A stretch of 64,000 nt of DNA, taken from assembly GCA_003339415.1 (NCBI GenBank), contig PDHQ01000030.1, forward strand, positions 10,109-74,108. The letters run 5' to 3'. The notes beneath the pieces are model-generated. The model saw only the letters and a list, made by a program, of their open reading frames with translations. It had not been told where the DNA came from and did not search any database. The DNA is from Ophiocordyceps camponoti-saundersi (nom. inval.) (taxonomy: Eukaryota; Ascomycota; Sordariomycetes; Hypocreales; Ophiocordycipitaceae). The position numbers were made by a program, and so were the translations under genes. Below, one piece after another: positions 19,584-29,260 of this stretch (position 1 is its first letter; each line of letters starts with the position of its first letter).

Positions 19584-20986
19584 ATGTCTCTCCATATGCT
19601 CCGTAGCGTCGACCTGGATATAAGGGTCCGGTTGGACGAGAGCCCGGGAGGCTGCGGCACCCTTGATATACCGTCCAAGAGCAAATTCCGCCCTTCAGCA
19701 GCCAAAGTGTCCGAGACGGTCAGTCCAAACGCCATCCCCTTGGTGGCCGTTATCGGTGTCGGCTTCGTCGGTACGCACTTGGTCTCGGCCTTTTCGAGAA
19801 GATACAGTACGCTGGGATTCGACCTATCGGAGAAGCGCCTCAAGGAAGTTGGGCCGTCCTTTCATGGCAACCCACGAGTTACCTTGACGTCAAACCCGCG
19901 AGCTCTGGACAATGCTACACATTTCCTTGTTTCGGTGCCCACCCTATTGCATCCTGATAAGAGCGTCGACACGTCCTTTTTGAAGGGTGCCCTCCGTATC
20001 GTTGCCGAACATGCTCGCCCCGGATCGACGGTGGTCATCGAGAGTTCGGTTGCTGTCGGCATGACCCGTGAGCTGCTCGGGCCTCTAGCCAAGCAGCGAC
20101 GGTACTATGCAGGCATGTCTCCTGAGGTACGTGTGCCATGCGTCGTCTGTCCCTTGAGGGGGGAAAGAAACGAGGCAACGGCCAGCTGATGCATGACAAG
20201 TAGCGAGTCGATCCAGGCCGGACAGAGCCATCCGTCTACGCTATTCCAAAGGTTGTCTCCGGGCTCGACGACGTCGTCCCAAGGTCGCTACAGAGCATCG
20301 TCAGGCTATACTCGACCGTCTTCGACCGCGTCGTACCTGTGTCCAAACCCGAAGTGGCCGAGATGACCAAGCTGTACGAAAACTGCCAGCGTATGATGTG
20401 CATCGCCTACGCCAACGAAATGGCCGACGCCTGCATCCCGCACCAGATTGACCCTTTCGAGGTCTGCGCCGCTGCCTCGACCAAACCTTTTGGCTATATG
20501 CCTTTCACGCCTAGCGTCGGCGTCGGCGGCCACTGCATCCCCGTCAATCCCTACTACCTGCTATCCAACAGCTCCTTTCCCCTGCTGGCTGCGGCGAGCG
20601 AGACCATGGTACGCCGACCGGCGGCAATTGCTCAAAGGATCGTCGACAGGCTACACGAAAGGCACAAGCAGATTGGGGGCAGCAACAAGCCTCGTGTCCT
20701 GATCGTCGGCGTCGGCTTCAAGGCCGGCCAGTCAACGCTTAGCAACTCGCCGGCTCTTTCCCTTGCTCATCATATTTCACTCTCCCGCACCATCGAGGTT
20801 CAGTTTGCCGACCCGCTTGTAAGGCAAGAAGACGTTCCTCAGGTTCCTCGTCTCGCCGATGACCGTTGGGAGAGAGAGACACTCGAGTCTTTCGATATGA
20901 TTGTTGTTACTATGCGTCAGGTTGGCCTTGACTTTAGTCTGCTCGACGAGGTCGAGGGTGTTGAAGTTGAGTGGTGGTGTTCATAA
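19584..20986 (+). CDS. UDP-sugar (HexNAc-type) 6-dehydrogenase, WecC/VipA-like
   Basis: CDS 19584..20126, 20204..20986, 441 residues, with a 77 bp GT-AG intron. The NAD-binding glycine motif is at residues 53-59 (VIGVGFVGTHLVSAF). EVAEMTKLYENCQR carries the conserved Lys and Asn, and the active-site cysteine is in SVGVGGHCIPVNPYYLLSN. RVLIVGVGFKAGQSTLSNSP opens the C-terminal domain. The short connector and the GGHCIPV-x-PYYL wording resemble UDP-N-acetylmannosamine/glucosamine dehydrogenases (WecC, VipA) more than the eukaryotic UDP-glucose dehydrogenases. The reaction would be a four-electron oxidation of a UDP-sugar to its uronic acid; the exact sugar is uncertain. The ATG at 19584 has a good context (CACCATG) and removes 21 unsupported residues of the longer frame. 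Its likely pathway partners are the glycosyltransferase at 9183 and the epimerase/reductase at 7037. Transfer from bacteria is possible and untested. Confidence 0.88.
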
Positions 20987-21626
20987 GTCTGTTATATGTG
21001 TTGCACTTTGGTTTAGGTATATTGCTGTGCTGTTTCGACACCTCGGTATCTATCTACCTACCCTATAGAATGTATATATGTATGTACACACAGAATATTA
21101 GTCAGCTCTCCCGGCCCGCTTCCTTAGGGCCGGGCTTTTTCTCAGCCACACAGACGCAGCACAGTCATCATTATCACCACGTTCGTTCATTGCGAGTGCG
21201 CAGCATCACCCCTTTATGTTGCGTAACATACATACCCGTGTGTATGTCCAGGTGCAACAATCTGTTGGCGCTGTTACTGCTCTAATGCGCCCTGCTTAAA
21301 ACACCCCTCCACCCCCGAAGATACTTCCCTGCATACACACACACAAATACCTACCTGCGGGCTCTAGCACCAAGACTTCGCACTACCGACAAGAGGAATC
21401 TCCGCACGCTCCAGCGCCTCTGTCCTGTGACCCTGTCGCAGCGGTCGATCGCTCCAAAACCCCGAGCCTTGTTAATCTTATCTACTACATACGCGTCTAT
21501 CCGTGACTCTCGTCTCACGGCATCAATCCTCTCGTCTGCGGCCGGCTTTGACTGGCCTCCCCTTTTTTTTTTATTTCCTCAACCGCTCACACACACACAC
21601 ACTCTCGCGAACACACCCTCATCAAA
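20987..21626. other. Intergenic, promoter of squalene synthase
   Basis: Shared spacer between two plus-strand genes. A pyrimidine tract at about 21560-21575 and a CA repeat at 21588-21602 precede the start codon. I recognise no specific regulatory motif. Confidence 0.5.
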
Positions 21627-23159
21627 ATGGGCGTCGTCTATTATCTCGTCCACCCGTACCAGCTACGGTCCATTATCCAGTGGTACGCCCTTAAACTTCC
21701 TCACATCTCGTGCCATCTCATTGATACTCGTCTAGGAAGCTTTGGCATAATCCCGTACACCAGCGCGATCCCTCATCCGAGCCGGAGACGCTAAAAGAAT
21801 GCTTTCGCTTTCTCGACATGACGAGTCGCAGCTTCGCAGCTGTCATTCAAGAGTTAAACCCCGAGCTTCTCGTGCCAATCGCCCTCTTCTACCTCGTCCT
21901 GCGCGGCCTCGACACGATTGAGGACGACATGACGATCCCTGTCGCGAAGAAAGTCGGATACTTGCGAAATTTTCATCAAACCATGAACCAAGATGGTTGG
22001 CAGTTCCACGACAGCAACGAAAAGGATCGCGAGCTGTTGGAAAAGTTCGACGTCGTTGTGACGGAGCTAAAGAAGCTAAAGCAACCTTATTTGGACATCA
22101 TTCAAGATATTGCTCGCAAGATGGGTCAAGGCATGGCCGACTACGTGCAAAACACCAAGATGATAGAGGAAGGCCTCGAAACGATAGACGAGTACGAGCT
22201 GTACTGCCACTACGTTGCCGGTCTCGTCGGCGAGGGGCTCACTCGACTCTTCGTCGCGTCGGAGCTCGGCAACCCCAAGTTACTGGAAAGGCCGTCCTTG
22301 ATGGAATCGATGGGCCAGTTGCTGCAAAAAACCAACATCATCCGCGACATCCACGAGGATTGGCAGGACGGCAGGCGGTGGTATCCCAAGGAAATCTGGA
22401 GCAAGCACGTCGACGAGTGGGAACACATGTTCGACGGCCGCCACCGCCAGCAGGCCATCAATTGCGTGTCGGAAATGGTGCTCGATGCCCTGAAGCACGT
22501 CGAGGAGTGCCTCTTCTACATGGCGGGCATGCGGGAGCAGAGTGTTTTCAACTTTGTCGTCATCCCGCAGACCATGGCCATCGCCACGTTGGAGCTCGTC
22601 TTTCGCAATCCGGCCGTGCTCGAAAGGAACGTCAAGATAACAAAGGGAGATGCCTGTCAGATCATGATCGAGTCAACACAGAACCTCTTGACTGCCTGCA
22701 ACGTCTTCCGACGATACGCCAGACGGATACAGGCGAAGAACGACCCTCGCGACCCGAACTTCCTGGCTATAAGCGTGCGCTGCGCCAAGGTGCGTTTTGG
22801 TGAAGACGTGAGCCGTGCGAAGCCATGCTGACAGCCAAGGCAGATTGAGCAATTCATCGAGACTCTCTATCCTAGGCATGTCCCCGAGCTCGAGCTCGAC
22901 AGCGCGACGAATGTCAAGAAGGAACAAGCGATGAGTTCAGGCGAGACATTTATGCTGTTCGCCGTTGTCACAGCTTGCTTGCTTGTCGTATCTGGCGTCA
23001 TGGTGAGTACGCCTTGCGCGTGAAAGAGCTTCTGCTAACGGCTATTAGGTCGGAGCTGCTTGGCTTATGGGCGCACGGTTCCCCATCATGTCGGAACTAT
23101 CGAAGATGAAGGGGACGCTGTTTTCGGGATCGGCAGCCGGCCGACGTGACGAGCTCTAG
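21627..23159 (+). CDS. ERG9: Squalene synthase (farnesyl-diphosphate farnesyltransferase)
   Basis: CDS 21627..21682, 21736..22789, 22844..23002, 23049..23159, 459 residues. The enzyme joins two farnesyl diphosphates to squalene with NADPH, the first committed step to ergosterol, on the ER membrane. Seen here: the first Asp-rich motif in [12 protein letters not shown], the [17 protein letters not shown] helix, the second motif in [19 protein letters not shown], the [17 protein letters not shown] segment, and a C-terminal hydrophobic anchor ([18 protein letters not shown] plus the start of the last exon). Exon 1 is only 56 bp and codes [19 protein letters not shown], the expected N-terminus. 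All three introns are GT-AG (53, 54 and 46 bp) and keep the frame. The length agrees with yeast Erg9 (444). Confidence 0.96.
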
Positions 23160-23602
23160 GCGTTGTTCGTGTTTGTTTGGTGTGTGTAACTTTTTTTCGC
23201 GGCTTAAGGGCACCCTTTCGACAGGAAGCTGAGTTGATCTTGGCATGCTTGCTACCTGACCCAGCCGAGGGGCAGGAGAGAAGTGCGGTCCTGAGCCTGC
23301 TGGCCAAGCTTTAATGTTTAGACCAGTTTCATCTTGCAGGCGAGTGGCTCAACGCGTCCTACAACTAATGCCTCTCATTTAGGCACGAGCCTACGCACGG
23401 ATGTCAAATTGCAATCCCGCCTTTTCATGGCAGAGGTTGTGCCGAAGAAGTGCGCACATTGACGGCGCTCGGCCGGCAGGAGGAGGGGCTCTCACGACGT
23501 CGTGACAGCCCCCACGCCGACGGGCGTACATGATAAAATGTCGAATTGAAGCTCGCTCTATGTGAGGCTGTACTAGGAGAAATATCTAAAGATGGGTAGG
23601 AT
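23160..23602. other. Convergent intergenic spacer
   Basis: 3' flanks of two convergent genes. No gene or repeat is seen. Confidence 0.5.
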
Positions 23603-24965
23603 TCATCGTCTTCCGCGGGAGACGCTTGCAATGGGCACCTGTGACGAGGTATCAACCCGAAGATTAGTGGTGCCCGGAGGGACGTTGGCGACGCGACTGT
23701 CGCCGGCAGCCTCGGACTGGAGCTGTTGCGCGCACAACTGAGAGCAATCTGTACAAGGCTGGTCCATGCCGGCGATAATGCCGGCACAGAGACCGGCGAT
23801 TTGCGGAGAGGCTGCCAAGCGTCAGCAGGTGATTATGAATGTACGAAGAAGGATGTTTTGCAGGAAAGGGAGACAAACCCATGCTGGTGCCGCTGAGCGC
23901 CTTGACGCCACCATTGTTCTGGAAGTCGGCGCTGATGACGCCGACGCCAGGTGCCATGATGGAGACTTGTTCACCTCTGTTGGAGAAGCTGGCTATGGAT
24001 AGGCTTTGGTCGGTGCTGTTGACGGCGCCGACACAAACGGCGCCCTGGGCCGAGGCCGGGGAGAACCCGCCGGCGTCCTTGCCATCGTTTCCAGCGGCAA
24101 CGCAGACGCCACAAGACTGGCCGACGGCGTTGGCCATGTCGTTGACGGCTTGAGAAAAGGACGAGGCCAGTGACAGGTTGACGACACATTTGCCGACGCG
24201 GTCGGTCTGTTGGGCGTCCGCCATGACGGCCTGGAAGCCGGTGAGGATGGCGCGCGTGTCACCGCTGCCCTTGGCGTTGAGGATCTTGACGCAGCGAACA
24301 TCGGCCTGGCTCGCTATGCCGACGGCCGCGCCGCCGGCCGAACCGGCGGTGTGAGTGCCGTGGCCGTTCAGGTCGGTTTCGCTCTCTCCTTGTACCAAGT
24401 TGGCAATGGTTTTGGCCCGACCTTCAAAGACGTTGTGATTGACATTGCATCCCGTGTCCATTATATAAAGGCTGACCCCTTTTCCCTGGTCCTGGCTCGA
24501 CGGCGCGGCGGCGGCGCTGATGCTTGACTGGCTGCCATTGGCGATGGCCAGTCGGTCAAGCGGCTGGCTCGATGCCGCCGCCTGCTGCTGCAGCTCCATG
24601 TCGGGTATACTGACGGCTTGGACGGCCTCGACCCAGGCGATGGTATTGTTGGCCGTCTCCTGCATCTCGGCCACCGTCGCGGCGTCGGTCTCGCAGGTCA
24701 TGGCCCGGAAGTCGCCGACCTTGATGTATTGGTGATTGGCCTCGGTGCCGTTGCCGCCATTTTCGAGGTCTCGCTTTCTCATCGTGGCCGCCATGTCGTC
24801 ACGACACTTCTTGACTTCTGCTTCGGTCGCCGAGGTGTTGAAGACGGCGATGAACTGACCCTCGATCCGGTTTTTGTTGTCTATACCGGCGATGTTGACC
24901 GTCCCGGCGTCGACCAGACAGGCGGCCAGCAAGAGGCCGAGCCAGTAAAGCCATGAGGAAACCAT
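23603..24965 (-). CDS. Secreted subtilisin-like serine protease (S8, proteinase K group)
   Basis: CDS complement(23603..23811, 23879..24965), 431 residues, with a 67 bp GT-AG intron. Residues 1-20 form a signal peptide (WLYWLGLLLAACLVDA). An I9-type inhibitor propeptide spans about 37-125 (GQFIAVFNTSATEAEVKKC). In the mature protease the catalytic Asp is in SLYIMDTGCNVNHNVFEGR, His in DLNGHGTHTAGSAGG, the oxyanion Asn in CVAAGNDG, and Ser in GTSMASPQIAGL. The intron falls between Met and Ala of the GTSMA motif, and its removal restores the motif exactly. Several cysteine pairs fit a secreted enzyme. It probably degrades external protein. Fungal members include cuticle-degrading and nutrient-acquiring proteases, but the host or substrate cannot be told from this sequence. 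Confidence 0.93.
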
Positions 24966-25819
24966 GATTGGCTCGAACCTGCGAGACCGTCAAGGTAATT
25001 AATGACGAAGGATAGCGAAAAGAAGGAGAGAAAGGTCGGAGAAGAAGGATCGAAAGGCTGGCGACCAGCGCAATGGGAATCACGACGACTCCCCGCCAAT
25101 TAGGTAGAAGACTTTCTCGATGTCTTGTTTTCTATTACACATGCATTATGAGATGTATGAGATGCAGAGAGAGAGAGAGAGAGAGAGAAGGAGAAGGAGA
25201 GAAAGAGAAGGAGAAAATTGATTATAGAATAACGAGGAAAAAACAACTAGGGGGCCGGAAAGAAGAGAAACACGGCGGTCAGAGGGCAAAGAGAAGACGA
25301 GACGGCGTATGGCCCATGGAGCGTTTCCATTCTATCTATACAGGCTCCCTCTCTGACAGTCGTGAGGCCCATACTTGACAGGTCAGGGGCTCGTTTTGAG
25401 CTCAGGCTTGGACCGCTGTAAGAGAAGAGAGGAAGGGGGAGGGGGGGGGGAGAACAGAGGATGACTCGTGACCTTGAGAAGAGGGCCTCTTCCAGTATAA
25501 CTCAGGGCGAAATAGGTACCCTGGTAATAGCAACAAGGACACACCAAAGAGAGGAGGCTTTCCTCGTCTGGGACAAGGGCTCGGCCGCTAAAGACCCGGA
25601 TGGGATATATTCTTCTCCACGGCCACCTTTCGCGCAAGTACATGCGAAACGACGGTTAGCAGCCCTGTCCGTATGTCCCTTTTCGTGATGTTTTAGGGTC
25701 ACGGCTAGCTCAAGCTGGGGGTGGCGGTGTGTGAGGCCCTTTTTTTAGGAGACGGGACCCGTTCGTTTCGGCATAGTCAGGCCGGGGGGGGGGCTCGGGC
25801 TTGAGGGGGAACGTTTCGA

Positions 25820-25928
25820 GGGGGGGGGGGGGGGGGGGGGGGTTAATTTACCAGCTAGCGTGGGGGGGGGAGAAGGGGCTTTTTCTTTCCTCTTTCTTTT
25901 TGGGGTTTTACGTTGGNNNNNNNNNNGG

Positions 25929-25983
<55 letters not shown>

Positions 25984-26030
25984 GGGGGGGGGGGGGGGGG
26001 GGGGGGAAGGGTTAATTTACCAGCTAGCGT
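25820..26030. other. Scaffold gap with duplicated, poly-G-degraded flank
   Basis: Ten N at 25917-25926 mark a gap. The same 20 bases (gttaatttaccagctagcgt) occur on both sides, at 25842-25861 and 26011-26030, and similarity continues for about 55 more bases. In the first copy, other bases are often replaced by G. This is best explained as two overlapping contig ends that were not merged, with poly-G read artefacts. Confidence 0.8.
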
Positions 26031-27284
26031 AGGAGAGAGAGAATGGCCTTTTTCTTTCCTTTTCTCTGTTGAGGCTTTCAGTTGCGTTGCTGAGTTGTTG
26101 GTTGGTTGGTTAGTTGGTTTAGGAGTTTACGGTTGGGTTGTGCGTGTGTATGTATGATGATCTGTATGGGTGTAGGGAGATGAATTGTTTTTTTCTCTTC
26201 TTCTTCTTCCTCTTGCTGTTCATCTCCTTGATCTTCACCTCCTCCTTTTCCCCTATCCTTCTAGAATTACCCTACGAGACCGTTTTTCGCTTCTCTGACC
26301 AACAATCCCGATTTCCCCTCCCTTTCAAGGATGGCCTCAGCAAAAGAAGGAGCAGTTTCTTATTCCCCAACTTTGACGTGTTTCCTCATACAATGAAGAG
26401 TCTTTCCCCCTTTTTCTACTCGCCTGGTCCGCTAACGTCTCCGATTTAAGAGAAAAAAGAAGCATCGGCGGGACGGGTATTGACTAGCCTTCGCTTCCAT
26501 TGTCTGAGAAGGATGGGAGGGGGTGTGGGAAAGCGAGTCGTTTACTCTTCTTTCAACCTGTCCTCTCTCTCTTCTCTTTAGAGGGAAAATGGCCAATGGT
26601 CAAGAGAGGTTAGTTTCTTACCATCTTGGTTCTCTTTGAGCTGATGTCAGTGGGATTCGGGGAGGTGGGCAATTTGAGACTGTTTTCTTTTAAATCCCCG
26701 TCGATCCCGGTTTTGGAATTTTCTCAATTTTCGATCCTTCTTTCTCCTTGTCTTTTCCATCTTCTTCTTCTTCTTCTTCCCCTTCTCCCGTCCTTTTGCT
26801 CGTTTGTCTATTTCGAGTCACTCTTGAGTCGTGAGGTTGGTTTCTTTCTCTCTCTCTCGCTCTCTCTTGTTTCTCGCTATGACTGGATGAGTGATGATGC
26901 CATCTGTCTACATACCCAAACTGCGTGAGTGGAAATTACTCGGCTTTATGCCGTTCCTCCTTTCGGAATATACACACAGACATAAAACGAGGAGTCACTC
27001 TGAGTTTTGAATGTCAACAGGAGGGAGTTTCGCCTTTGAGTTGTTTTTTCTTTCTTCCTTGCGGCAGAGGGATGGACGGATGCATGGGTGGATACCATTG
27101 ATGGCTGTTACTCTGTGTGCCTTGCGTTTGCCTCGCAATCAAGCATACCCATTATATACACACATACCTGATATGTATGGATATATATGGAAGGACTGAT
27201 GTTGCCTCTACAGATCCTCCAACGATCATCGCATTTTGATACAAGGTGCAAACCCGCGCGGGATGAGCTATGAATGATGATGAT

Positions 27285-27286
<2 letters not shown>

Positions 27287-27335
<49 letters not shown>
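27287..27335. repeat. (CT)n microsatellite
   Basis: About 24 uninterrupted TC units, directly preceded by a short GAT repeat. Confidence 0.9.
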
Positions 27336-27338
<3 letters not shown>

Positions 27339-28593
27339 TTGTTGTCAACTGCTCAGAGGCTCAGGGGGTTATAGTCAAGCATCCCTGTTCGCCCCTGGAA
27401 ACAGCTGTTCACATATCTGCATACCTAGGTATTCAACTTCATTCTACGCAAGAGTAGCAACATGCCAGGAAATGAACCTTCAATCATATACCTAGGTAGT
27501 CAAAAGGCGTCAACATGTCTCCTCAAGGCGCAGGATAAGCCACGAATGACGGCGCTCAACTCTTCCCGGCCTGTTCCCGGCCTCTTTCCCGCCTCCTCCC
27601 TGCCTCAGAAGTCAAAGGTCAAGGGCAACGTAACTCTGTATACCTGTTCGTTCCTGGAAACCAGACATCTGTTCTCTTACTTGTCCTCCTAACATGCATC
27701 CTCTACGGAATCACAAGTCAACGTAAGAATGAGTAAAAGATTTAAAGGGCCCAGATCCCGGAGCAAAGGCCTCTGCATTCCTCGTCATTGCCGCTAGGAC
27801 CGGCCCGTTTCCTCAGCCTCTATCCGTAGTTGCCTATCTGTTTGTCTCGCTCCGGCAGACTCTAGTACATGCATCACCCTTTGCCTTGGTGTCGAGGGGT
27901 TCACTGAACTCTTGAACTCCTTTACTGGGCGGCAGAGAAAGTCGTTACAGGGCGAGAAAATGCGAAACATTTTGTCAATGGAAGTCGTAGAGACAGCAGG
28001 GACGAAAAGACCGAATCAAGGGAGGAGGCGTCGTAGAAACGTGTGAGACGTATGCATACACAGCCCTTCATCCGACGGGAGGGAATCGGCCATATACCTT
28101 GCTATAGAGAAGCTACAGGGAGGAAATGGATAGGAAACACCCATACCGCTTCTGCTAGTGTCAACCATCGGCGCCGAGACTGGCTGGGTCAGAAACTGGG
28201 AGATGTCCCTCTGGTGATGAGAGCGGGACACAGGTTCTTGCTGTGGCGAGAGACAAGGAAGGAGGAGGAGGAGGAGGAGGAGAAGGAAAAGGGCCGGGAC
28301 CACTCCAAGACATCGGCATAGGATTCCAACTCAGACATGCCAGAGGACGGCTTTTCGAGGTTGATATTGTGAAAGAGACTGGTGGCTCCGTGGTATAAGT
28401 AGGGACCATCATCTCGTTGGAAAAGAGAATTCATCATCAGCTTCAACAGTCTTCAACACTCTCACAACCACATCATCAACACTCTCAACTACATCCACCA
28501 CTCTTCAATCACATCTCATCTCTCCATCACCTCTTTCACTCACCTCCTTCTTCAACCTTCTTCACCAAACCCCCAACCCACCCCACTTTCAAC

Positions 28594-28996
28594 ATGAAGT
28601 TCCTCGCCATCGTCGTTGCCCTCGCCACCGCCGTCTCGGCCTCCACCGAGATGACCAGCCAGCTCGAGCTCGACATCGGCAGCCTCCTCCAGCAGTTCGG
28701 CCCTCTCATCAAGAAGAGCCAGTGCGCCGCTCCTTGCATCTACAAGGTTGTCAACAGCCTCAACTGCCAGAACGCCGGCCTCGTCGACACCCTCTGCAAC
28801 AGCCTCGATGAGATCTCGGCCAAGGTCTCTCCTTGCGTCTCCAGGTGCGGAATCGACCAGAACTTCAAGAGTGAGTCTATCCCTTTCCCTCGGTCTGTCT
28901 ATACTTCGTCTTCCTTCAGTTTCACTAACACAATCGGCAACAACAGACACCTTCTTCAAGGTTTCCAGCGGACTCTGCGCCAAGCGTGGCCAGTAA
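28594..28996 (+). CDS. Small cysteine-rich secreted protein
   Basis: CDS 28594..28870, 28947..28996, 108 residues, with a 76 bp GT-AG intron. Residues 1-17 form a signal peptide (MKFLAIVVALATAVSAS). The mature protein has seven cysteines with CAAPC, NSLNC, DTLC, SPCVSRC and a final SGLCAKRGQ. The spacing recalls CFEM-like or other small fungal secreted proteins, but the eight-cysteine CFEM pattern with its C-x-C is not met, so I do not assign that family. The leader before the ATG is CA/CT-rich, as in strongly expressed fungal genes. Possible roles are a surface, hydrophobin-like or effector-like function; none is shown by sequence. Unspliced, the frame would add 18 unrelated residues, and the spliced ending restores a cysteine-bearing tail. 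Confidence 0.8.
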
Positions 28997-29260
28997 ACTA
29001 GAAGACAGCGAGACTGTTTTGATAAATGATAGATGATAGTCTTACTGATTTTGGCTGCTCGTTCTGGGGAGAAACTGGTTGGTAGGCTTTGGGTGCAAGA
29101 CCTGAATCGCAGGCTTGGGGGAGAAATGGGAGAGGGAAAAGATAATATAGATTATTAAGCAATAGATGACTAAGATTGTTTTATCCTCATCTCGTAACCC
29201 TCCTCATGCTTCCACCACCTCCTCATCTCCTCCACCTCCTCCACCTCAACCACCTCTTCC

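Larger units (their letters stand above)
24966..28593. other. Gene-poor region with simple repeats and an assembly gap
   Basis: I find no convincing gene in 3.6 kb. It holds (GA)n at about 25168-25210, poly-G at 25820-25842 and 25931-26006, ten N at 25917-25926, pyrimidine-rich tracts at 26190-26260 and 26760-26800, a (CT)n tract at 27287-27335, and GAGGAG repeats at 28258-28285. Predicted peptides here are low-complexity and lack family features. The last 100 bases are a pyrimidine/CA-rich leader of the gene that starts at 28594. Confidence 0.65.

Noticed and set aside
24960..24990. GGTTCGAGCC on the minus strand, like a tRNA B box
   Set aside because: It lies directly before the subtilisin start codon, with no A box, acceptor-stem pairing or cloverleaf around it.
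25931..26006. Very long G run as a G-quadruplex or regulatory element
   Set aside because: It abuts the N gap and a duplicated, G-substituted flank, so an artefact is more likely.
26138..26928. Phe/Ser/Leu-rich frames in the region after the gap
   Set aside because: They come from pyrimidine-rich DNA; no motif or domain is visible.
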